NCBI RefSeq assembly: GCF_036588685.1
Contig: NC_086375.1
Span: forward strand, 9,417,916 to 9,481,915
Source: Mytilus trossulus
Lineage: Eukaryota; Mollusca; Bivalvia; Mytilida; Mytilidae
Direction: 5' to 3'
DNA: 64,000 bases
This document shows positions 38,701-50,700 of the stretch, piece by piece. Made by a program: the position numbers and the translations under genes. The first letter of the stretch is position 1, and each line of letters opens with the position of its first letter. Under the pieces are notes generated by a model. The model saw nothing but the letters and a program-made list of their open reading frames with translations, did not search any database and was not told the origin of the DNA.

Positions 38701-41700
38701 TTTACAATCACAAACCTAGCAATGAGTTAGACTTTCAGTGACCTTTCTTTGCAATAACTTCCTACAACAGGTATTACACATAGGTTAGAAATGAACTCAT
38801 TGTAGAATCTAGGCATAAAATTGTGTAAGTCAGATGACTTTTTGTCTACATAAAACTGATCAGTGTCGCTCTAAACAGTAGAGTAAAAGGCAAAATAAAA
38901 TACACAGTTGAGGACCCTAAATTCTAAAAGGTTTTTCTTAATACAGCTTAGGTTATATATTCCTTGGGATGAAAATCTGTGAGATTTAAACAAAAAAGTC
39001 AAAGTATTAAAAACAGTTAATTTATAAAAGTGTGTCCATTTTCACCAAACATTATTTTTCTCCACCAATAAACTAAAACCTATAGTTTGTTTACCTATAT
39101 GGTGGATCTTAGGAAATTAAATTTGTGTTTTGAATGTGTCATTATAATAAAAACATTGCTAAATGGAAGAAAACAATTTCCAGCCCCTAAAAGACAACAG
39201 TTAATTTTGATATACATACACTCTCCACTAGCTATATATGTATCTATCATAATCTGTGCTCCATTAAAGAAGTCTCCAAACTGTGCTTCCCATATAATTA
39301 GACTCTTAGGGTCATCTATACTCATACCATACTCAAATCCTAACACAGCTTCTTCAGACAGGGAACTATTGGCTAACTGTAAATAAATAAAGTAATATGG
39401 TTAGGGGTTTAATATACTCAAACCATACTCAAATACCAACACAGCTTCTTTTGACAGAGAGTTATTAGCTAACTGTTAATATATAAGGTAATATGGTAAG
39501 GGGTTTTATATACTCAAATCCTAACACAGCTTCTTCCGACAGAGAACTATTGGCTAACTGTAAATAAATAAAGTAATATGGTTAGGGGTTTAATATACTC
39601 AAACCATACTCAAATCCTAACACTGCTTCTTCTGACAAAGAACTATTAGCTAACTGTAAATAAATAAAGTAATATAGTTAGGGGTTTTATATACTCAAAT
39701 CCTAATACAGCTTCTTCTGACAGAGATCTTTTAGATAACTGTAAATACATAAAGTAATATGGTTAGGGGTTTAATATACTCAAACCATACTCAAATCCTA
39801 ACACAGCTTCTTTTGACAGAGAACTATTAGCTAACTGTTAATATATAAAGTAATATGATGAGGGGTTTTATATACTCAAACCATACTCAAATCCTAACAC
39901 AGCTTCTTTTGACAGAGAACTATTAGCTACCTGTTAATATATAAAGTAATATGATTAGGGGTTTTATATACTCAAATTATACTCAAATCCTAATACAGCT
40001 TCTTTTGACAGAGAGCTATTGGCTAACTGTAAATATATAAAGTAATATGATTAGGGGTTTTATATACTCAAACCATACTCAAATCCTAACACAGCTTCTT
40101 TTGACAGAGAACTATTAGCTAACTGTTAATATATAAAGTAATATGGTAAGGGGTTTTATATACTCAAGCTATACTCAAATCCTTACACAGAATTTTTGAC
40201 AGAGAGCTATTTAGCTAACTGTAAATATATAAAGTAATATGGTTAGGGTTTTTATATACTCAAACCATACTCAAATACCAACACAGATTCTTCTGACAGA
40301 GAGCTATTAGCTAAATGTAAATAAATAAAGTAATATGGTTAGGGGTTTAATATACTCAAACCATACTCAAATCCTAAGACAGCTTCTTCTGACAGAGAAC
40401 TATTAGCTAACTGTTAATATATAAAGTAATATGGTAAGGGTTTTATTTACTCAAATCCTAACAGGGCTTCTTCTGACAGAGAACTTTGAGATAACTGTAA
40501 ATACATAAAGTAATATGGTTAGGGGTTTAATATACTCAAACCATACTCAAATCCTAACACAGCTTCTTCCGACAGAGAACTATTGGCTAACTGTAAATAA
40601 ATAAAGTAATATGGTTAGGGGTTTAATATACTCAAACCATAATCAAATACCAACACAGCTTCTTTTGACAGAGAATTATTAGCTTACTGTTAATATATAA
40701 GGTAATATGGTAAGGGGTTTTATATACTCAAATCCTAACACGGCTTCTTCCGACAGGGAACTATTGGCTTACTGTAAATAAATAAAGTAATATGGTTAGG
40801 GGTTTAATATACTCAAACCATACTCAAATCCTAACACTGCTTCTTCTAACAAAGAACTATTAGCTAACTGTCAATAAATAAAGTAATATAGTTAGGGGTT
40901 TTATATACTCAAATCCTAATACAGCTTCTTCTGACAGAGAACTTTTAGCTAACTGTAAATACATAAAGTAATATGGTTAGGGGTTTAATATACTCAAACC
41001 ATACTCAAATACCAACACAGCTACTTTTGACAGAGAATTATTAGCTAACTGTTAATATATAAAGTAATATGGTAAGGGGTTTTATATACTCAAATCCTAA
41101 CACGGCTTCTTCTGACAGAGAACTATTGGTTAACTGTAAATATATAAAGTAATATGATTAGGGGTTTTATATACTCAAACTATACTCAAATCCTAACACA
41201 GCTTCTTTTGACAGAGAGCTATTAGCTAACTGTAAATAAATAAAGTAATATGGTAAGGGTTTTTATATACTCAAGCTATACTCAAATCCTAACACAGCTT
41301 TTTTTGACAGAGAGCTATTTAGCTAACTGTAAATATATGAAGTAATATGGTTAGGGTTTTTATATACTCAAACCATACTCAAATACCAACACAGATTCTT
41401 CTGACAGAGAGCTATTAGCTAACTGTAAATATATAAAGTAATATGGTAAGGGTTTTTATATACTCAAACCATACTCAAATATCAACACAGCTTCTTCTGA
41501 CAGAGAACTATTAGCTAACTGTAAATATATAAAGTAATATGGTAAGGGTTTTTATATACTCAAACCATACTCAAATACCAACACAGATTCTTCTGACAAA
41601 GAACTATTAGCTAACTGTAAATATATAAAGTAATATGATTAGGGGTTTTATATACTCAAATATCAACACAGATTATTCTGACAGTGAGCTATCGGCTAAC

Positions 41701-44700
41701 AAGAAAATAAATAAAGTAAGATGGTAAAGGGCAATCTTTATTCATATCATACTCAAGCCATCAGCCTACTTGGAATAACTTACTCAAGTGAAGAAGAAAA
41801 CGTTTACAGCATACAATTTAGCTCATTAAAGTTCATGTTTAATTTGGAAAGGAAGCAAAAGGCTCCCAAGATCTTGAATTGCTCACTTGGTAAACAATAT
41901 GCCATTTTGATATTTATCTTATTTGTTTTATTGCAATAAGTTATGTTTGCTTATTTAAAGTCTAATTTTGTCAGCCTTGTATTGTACTAATATTGACTGT
42001 GTCTAAACAACAACCTGGTCATGCATGAAATATTTGCCACTAGAATTAAGCAAAAACCAATCAATCAATCAAGATTTTTCTAAAATAAAACAAGGAACAC
42101 CTACTATTTGTTTGGTTAATATAGAAATATCTGGTCAACTAATTAAGATCAAGTTTCTATGAAAAAAAAAAAAACTTTTAAGAAGAGAATTAAGTGAATG
42201 AAAAATTGTTTATGATTCAATATCACTTTTACTTCAACTTTATTATATTAATAAAAAAATACCTGGTCATAGAAAATTGAAGAAGAACAAATTTGTAAGG
42301 GTTCCACAGAACCCAGTCGTCCCAGTGTCTCGCCTTCTTTTGCTAGCTAAACAAAAATGGGGAAAAATTATTAAAGATTTTCCTCTAGATATATAATCTT
42401 TTGAATGTATGAAGCTTTCGTCCAATTTGGTAAATCAAAGAGCATGATTGCTCTGAGGGATACGATTGCCATTGTTCATTGATACATGTATTAGTATTAT
42501 TTTCAAAAATAATTCAACTGCACGTGTAAAATGTTTGGTGAAATGTAATTTGAATAGTTATTTAAATTAAAATTATATTTATTATAATTGGAGTTTATAA
42601 TGAACTTGTCATCTCACTCTATTGGGTAGTTAATTATCTTTGCACACATTCTATGATGTCACAGTGCACATTCCATTCTTATCTATATTGCTACGTCATT
42701 ACTTCTCACGATGTTGGTGTATGATATCTGATGCAAGGAATACATGAACTTCTATTGTTTTGGTCAGCTTTTTTGATGTGGTGAATTGATTATTTGGACA
42801 TCGCAGTAGAAAATTTACAAACTTTTGCTGTTGCAGATTCAACTAAAGCTTTGTACAACGTGGGATATGAACATTATCTTAAGTTCTTACAATTACAAGG
42901 ATCAACTTGGTCAACTTTCCAGTTACCACCAGTTTCTGAGAACTTGTTGATGCGTTTCATAGCCTATTGCGAATCTAATAAACATCTGAGATATTCCACC
43001 ATTAAATCCTACCTATGTGGTATAAGTTTCTATTACTTACTTAAAGGGGGTGTTAATCCATTAGAGAATTTTGTTGGTAAACCATTGCCAAAATTAAAAT
43101 CAGTATTAGTAGGTTTGAAAAAGAAACATGCCATTATGCCTAAGAGAATTCGTTTACCCATAACATTTGATATTTTATACAAAATGTGTTTTTTACTACA
43201 CAATTGTATTTTTGATAGTTATACAGATGTTTTAATAGAAGCTACATGTGTAACAGCTTTTTTCAGGTTTTTAAGATGTGGTGAATTTTCTGTTAATGAT
43301 ACAAAAGAATTTGATCATGAATCAAATTTGTGTCTGAGTGATGTTCAAATAGCAAATGATTGTATTTTTGTGCATCTTAAGAAATCTAGACTGATCCTTT
43401 TAGGTATGGTATTACTATTCCTTTGTTCAAAAACAATACAGATATATGTCCTGTAGTAGTACTTCAAAAATACTATAGACTCAGAATGAGTATTTTTAGC
43501 AATTCTGAGTCCTTTTTTATTACTAATAAAGGTGATCCATTGTCAAGAAATTTTTTCATTTCTCATGTAAAATGTACATTAGACAAATTAGGATTATCCA
43601 GCGAAAAGTATAATGGTCATTCATTCAGAAGTGGTGCTGCAACTACTGCACACAAAGCACGACTGGAAGATCATCTTATTCAAACTTTAGGACGATGGTC
43701 CTCAGATTGTTATACCAAATATATTCATACCTCTCCAGATGTACTTAGACAAGCTCAAATTCAAATGACCTCTACTTTGAACAATTAAAATTTGTACTGA
43801 CAGCAAGGAGTGAATTGATTTTTATCCTTCTCATTATTTCAACTTGGGGCTACAGCTGCAAGCATCTGTATTTGGCTATTTCGATACAAAATTTTTAGTC
43901 AATCTATGAAAAATTATCAATTCCAAGTTTCAAGATTTAGTTATAGAGTTATCTCCCTTTGCATATGGAGATAGAACATTATACATTATTGGTTTTTAAT
44001 TGCAGTTGTATAAGTCCCCAGTTGCCATATTGTAAATAAATGCATATACTTTTAGATTCTTGAATAAATAATAGTTTAGTACTTAGTCTTTATATATATT
44101 AATATACTTTTCATCACACTTACAGTTTATTACAAACTTCAGACATTTGTCCTTTAGAAATTGAGATTTGGGTTTATGCTTATGAGACAGCAACTCAAGG
44201 CATTATTATAATTTCTGTGTTAAAGAGTTTATGGGTGAACTAGAGACATTAATTTGGTATTAGATAAAACCACTTATAATAATCAAGAACAAGTGAAGTC
44301 ATAAACTTTAAAAACAGCCAATCCTCGATACAAACGTATGAACAATGTACTTATTGTGTTTTATTTTTGTACTGTCAATTCCAAGTTTACTTTCCACAGC
44401 GAGAGAAGGTATTTCACTTCGTACCTTATCACCTATTTTCCTATGTGAATACTAGGAGGACCCCATTTCTAACTCTTTAAATATTTAATTTTCTTTGGGT
44501 CAGTGGGCATGACTCTTTTCTGTACACATTCCTCTGTTTAATTTCGATCGCTTTTAATATAATACGACGTCTATCGACAGAACAAGTTTGTTTTTCTCGA
44601 GGTATCATCGTATTTTGATTCAGAATTGTTGAAAGTATAAGGGAGACAACTCGAAGCAATAATATGGAAGACTCCATTTTGGCGAAAGGGGTATTCTAGA

Positions 44701-47700
44701 TACACCTTAAAGTTGTGGACTACATTTATTTTAATTTAAATGATGCATATGATTTAAAATTATGCAACAATAATAACCCTCAATAACAGACACATAGAAA
44801 GGATCTTGTGAGTTTCAAATTAATCAATGCAGTGGGGAATCCAATCAATAATTCAATCTGATACCCCTTGAAGTCTTGCGTGTTATCAAAACTGGGGAAT
44901 TCCCTCTGACGTGTTTCTTAATTTATAAAAACACTAATAATAAATACTGCTTAATTCTGATTTTCCGTGTTGTTAAAAACATGCATACGTAAGTCAAGGG
45001 AAATATAGAAACATGAAGATTATGAGAAGAACATTATATGACATTTGTTTAAATTCAATCCTTTTGTTTGTTTTTACCATTTAAAGCAAGACAATCTTAA
45101 GAATCTGAGATGATTCTTACTGTTTAGAATAAAACGGTTGACGTGAGTCAATGGTAAAAGTCTACAGATTGCTTGAAAGCAATCGTATCCCAAAAATGTA
45201 GGATGGTTTATGAATCTAATAAATGTTTTAAAAATTTTAACTGCAGATTGTATGTAATTTTAACTGGAATAAACAGTAAGTCCATTTATAAGTAAAATAC
45301 GAATAAACAGGATATTTTTTTACAAAATTTCCTTCTTAGTAGTTACCAGCTTTTGATCATTATCCAGCTTCTGTCAAAGTTAAGTACAAATCCAGAATAT
45401 TTGAAGAAAGTTATTGAAATTTTAAAAACTTTAACCACAGAGTGAATGTAATGTTAACTGGCAGAAAAACTAAATCCACTTATAAGTTATATTATTTATA
45501 AGTAAAATATGGAAAACAGGATTTTTTTTTACAAAATTTACTTCTGGATACTATCTTATGATTATAAACAAGTTTCTGTCCAAGTTTGGTAGAAATCTTG
45601 GATAGTTTAAGAAAGTTGTTGAAATTTCAAAAACTTTAACCACAGAGTGAATATTTGTGGATGACACAGACGACAGAATGTAGGATCGCTATGCCTCGCT
45701 TTTTCGGAAAAAAAACATTTAAATTAATAGAAGTTGAAAACTATCATATATTGAAGGAAAATTTTTAATGGCAAAATAGATCTACAAATAAGAAAATATG
45801 AATGACACAAGAATTTCTCAAGCTAAATTTGAAGTAAAAATAAACTATATATTGTTTCTGTATGCATTGCAGTTTTGAATGACACACTGTGACAGTCACT
45901 GGACCATGTAGACACTTCACAATAATTTGATCTTGTGTTATTGAACACAGGTAGTAAAATTGGTTTTGCCGAAAATGCAAATAGTATGTCTCTCACATTT
46001 GTTTTTGTTTATTATGGTAGTATTAATCAGGCCGTTAGTCTTATTTGATGTTATGCACATCTGGTCAATATGGGTCTTTTAATATTTAAATATCTACAAA
46101 GGCATTCCAAATTTTAAGCAGTTTAAAAATTGTCAGTTCTTATAATAAAAATCAATTTATGGGGTGGAAAAACAAATTTGTGAAGTAACAAAAACATTTA
46201 CCTTTAATTAACCTTATACCAGGTATGTGCACTAGTTATTGGACATTTTACTTCCTGTGTTAAGATTAAGAGTCTGACAATAACACTGTAGAAATTCCTT
46301 TTCTAAAGGACCAGCAGTCAAAGTATATTGGGGTATAAAATAATGAGACAGCAATCCAACAGAAAAACTGCAGAACAACATATGATCTTCAACCAAAGAA
46401 AAGCTGTGTAAATTATTCAATTTTCTGAAGGTAAATATTGATCATTTTCACTTTCAGTTTCACCATTCAGGAGCTAATTACTGGTATGGCCCTTTATTGC
46501 CATTATAATGACAGTAATAAAATGTAATAGAAACTTATTATGCAGCCACTTTGACAGCCTCTTGTTATTACATTTATAAGGCCATTATTTAAAGATGTAC
46601 TTAGGTGATCTAAGGTAAAAATAAAATAAATCAAGAATTCAAAATTGTTACTTTAAGCTGGAAAAGTATTAGTTAAGGATCAAAATAAGCTAAGAATATT
46701 GATAGGTCATGGAGCTCCTTTCGAGATACATGTATTTGATTTTTAAAATATGGCGGGAAAAGGCTGACTCTGACTTTTGCCTTATATTTGCAATGGTATT
46801 TTTGGGGTCTCAAATCAAAAGAAAGAAAATCAAGAATCTACTTAAATTTTGTCAAATGACCTTTTATGAGCTATATATATATTAAGTCTTATGTTAAAAG
46901 ATAAATAGGTGTTATGGGGCAAAATATTATACCTTGTATTGAATGGAAAAGCACCAAGGAGTCTGAACATTTGACACTTATTCCTCACCAAAACCTCACC
47001 TAAGTACATCCTTAAGCTATTGCGGATCATAAATCCTAAACATAAATCCCTCTGGTATCATTAATTTTAAAACCAAACTGCCAGAGTGAATAAAATTCCT
47101 TGATAAGTATTATAGATGCCAGATCAACATTTTATGATCAATTAGTGTTCCTTTGAATAGAGGAATTTTTCCTGATTGAACTGATTGTTTTGGCAGATTT
47201 AAAGACTGATACTTTATGTTCAGGCAAACTTTATTTTTTCTACTCTAAATTTCAGAAATTAAAAGAGAAAATATGGCCTCATTTGGTAAGGATCTATGTA
47301 CCCTCTGTTATGATTATGATGGAACATCTGCAGAAGCTGTCACATGGTGCACAGAATGTGAGGTGTTCCTATGTACAGACTGTGAAAAACATCACACAAA
47401 ATCAAAAACATCTAAAGACCATAAAACCATGACAACTAAAGACTACCATAAACTACCAAAATTCATGCTGGAAATAAGTAGCCAGTGCAGAGATCACAAG
47501 AAAAAGTTTGAACTTTACTGTTCTTTCCATGCCTGTCCCTGTTGTGTCCAGTGCATCACTGATAAACACCAAAAATGTCAAGAAATGAAGCCCTTGTCAG
47601 ATATTCTGAAGAAAGTAAAATCATCTGCTTCAATTCAACTTTTTGAAAAAGATTTGAAGAATGTAAAGGAAAACTTGGAGGAGATTATAAAATATTTGAA

Positions 47701-50700
47701 CAGCAGAATCAATACAAGCAAAAGTCAGAAAACAAAAGCTGCCGAGCAAATTCGATCTATGAGGAAGTCAATAGACCATTACTTAAACAAATTAGAACAA
47801 GAAATTCTTGATGAACTAGAATCAAAGCAATCAAAGCTACAATCTAAGATGAACACTTTACTACAACAACTAGAAAAACAAGACAATCAGATAAGCCAAT
47901 TGCAAAGTGAATTTTCTAAAATGACTCAATATGCAACTGAGCTACAGATGTATGTGGGTTTGAGAGAAATTGAAATAACTACATCACAAGCAGCAATATA
48001 CATAGATGAATTAAAAAGTGGAGACAATTTGGAGGAAAAGAACTTAGAGGTAACCATCTCATCTGCCCTGCAATCAATTTTACAAGATGTCAAATCGTTT
48101 GGTGAAATATATACAAATACAAGCCAATCCACTCTTCAAATAAAGACCGGAAGAAAAGATCAAGCACAGAACTTATTTCAAGCTGTTCCTACAATTGAAG
48201 ACATTAAACCAACAATGTTGAGAACTCTGACAATTCCAGAAGATATGAAGTTTAATGGTATTCCTGTCTTCAGGATATTACCTGGTGGGAAATATTTCAT
48301 TCTAAGTCGCAATTTGTTTGTTGTAAGTAATGCCCTGATGCTATTTGGTAATGATGGCACCTTTGAAAGAAAAGTATTCACATTCACAGAAATTCCTTAT
48401 GATGCTTGCTTTGTCAGAAATAAAACAGTGGCTGTCACATTAGGAGCAGTTAACAAGACAGTACTGGTTGATATAGAAAATAATAAAATTATTCAAACAA
48501 TTAAACTTTCTCATTTTTGTTATGGAGTAGCAAGTGATGGTAAAACTTTGGTAATCAGTGATAATGACCGCCAGTGTACTAGAGTGAATCTGAATGACAA
48601 GTCTCATACCACCGTAAAAGAAGTTCATACATGTGAACCTCCCGACGGGAGTACAAAACTCCCGTTTTCAGGGGTCCCCTCCCGTCCTCCCGTCGAAGAG
48701 GAAAAACTCCCGTGCAAAAAAAAATCATGAATGAAAATTTTCAGTCGCCATTTTTACTATTTTGTTTACAAAATTTATCATTGAGATCGTAAAAACCCGA
48801 GATTTTTTAAAAGTAAAAGTCCAAGGTTTATCGAACGTATCCGGTGTTACCTGATTACGCAACATGTGGAGATTTTAATCCTTGTTAAAGGCTAATTAAC
48901 AAGTGATAATAGTTTGATTGAACAATCATAAAGTGTTGGATTATCAATTACTCTATGTAGCTTCTGTTTATGGCACACGCAAAATTGAAATACATTTTTG
49001 TTACTTCCCTTTGTTTTATCCTGTTTTCAGTTATTTTGCTTTTAAAAATGTAAATTGTAAAAAGACTATAAATGATATATATTTTAATCAAATAAGCATA
49101 AAAGGGTGGTAATTAAATGAATTTAAATGTTTTGGGACAAATAAATAATATAAATTTAAAAATTATTTTAGCCATCTAGACTTCCTTTCAAGGATTAAAT
49201 TGAAGTTTATATAGTAAATATGTCTGCAAATAGGATGAATTATATATGTCTACACTAACACTAAATATCAATCTTATTTAGTAAATTCCTAATTAAACCA
49301 TGGGATTAAAATTGTACATGTTAGTATATAAAATTTCATTATTTTTGTAGCTAAATATAAAGAGCAAAACAATTTACACTGTTTAAGTCTTTTTAAGTTT
49401 TCTACAAACATGACAAATATAACTTTCATAATGATGAACAGCCATGCAGTACTATTGTTAGTTTTGTTATTTTTTTAAATACTTTATGATGTTGCAAATA
49501 TGCATGTAGAGCATATTTCTTTCTTATTTGTCTATATAGTTACCAATGACAAGGAGATGGAAACATGAATACAAATCTATACAGATAAGAAAAAAAAAAT
49601 ATAATGATTTATTTGCAAGCAGTGAACAATCATTTATCAAAAACAAAACAAAAGAAACAGATTCTTCTTAATATTTTATTTCATTCAAATAGAAAGGCAA
49701 TAAGGGTACTTTAAACATATAACAATTTGATGGAAATTTGTAGAATAAAACACAATTTCTACATCATACGGTTACGTTAACGACAAAATTTATGTCGATA
49801 AAAAACCTCCTGATCTGAGTCCTAATCTCCTGACCAAAATTTCTAAATCTCCTGATCTGAGTTTCACAGTCCATCACATGTATGGAAGTTAGAGAAGATA
49901 ATTATATTTCATTATTCCAAGGAAATATATACAGCACCACTTTCTCTAAAAACAAAGTCTGCTGCTACAAAATAACTGGAGAACTTCTCTGGTCATTTCA
50001 GCACCAGGACATTGACCGTCCAGAAGGAATTACATTAGACAAAAATGGCTTTGTTTATATAGTTTCTAGTGGAAACAACAGTATCATGGTAGTATCACCA
50101 GATGGTAAAACCTGTAAGACAATTCTATCAGAGGCTGACGGAATCAACAGGCCTTGGACAATAGACATCAACAGAGAAACAGGAATGATGATTGTGTCAA
50201 GTCAAATAAAGAAAACAAGAGCTGAGACTGATGATAGTGGTGATTATTACCGAACAGCTTTTGTTTATAAAATCTAAAATATGAATTCAAATATGAAGTG
50301 CTTCTTTGGCTTTGTAAACAACACTGTGATAAAATTCTCAATATGTCTATACTTAGCACAGACTCTGAGTGGACATAATAATGTCTGTTTCAATATACTT
50401 CCCACATAAATCCACATGTATTGAAACCTATTTGCAAACCCTTTGCCGATTTTATTGTTTTAAAAATTACAATTAAAAAAAGACAAAGTCATTTTTATTC
50501 TTATTTGGATTCATAATAAAAAGAAGTAATGCACAAGAGCACAGAACAACCATCAAAACAAAAATAAAATAAAATTCTGCGAAGTTCTATAAATGTTTTT
50601 GGCACATTTAAGTCATTTCAAAACATTATGTCATACAAATGAAAATGCTAGAGTTCAAAGTTTTCTGTTATGTAAACCATTGAAATGACATTTACTATTG

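Larger units (their letters stand above)
37745..39055. repeat. Direct repeat of ~245 bp flanking the exon remnants, block C
   Basis: ATAAAATTGTGTAAGTCAGA to TTTTCACCAAACATTATT occurs at 37,745-37,992 and 38,813-39,053, nearly identical. A segment of about 1.07 kb containing the [10 protein letters not shown] exon lies between. Confidence 0.85.

Noticed and set aside
39377..41705. Array as a tandem gene family or a coding repeat protein
   Set aside because: Units are not a multiple of three, contain stops, and include intron sequence with acceptors.
47273..47600. RING E3 ligase
   Set aside because: The N-terminal Cys/His spacing is that of B-boxes; there is no C3HC4 RING before them.
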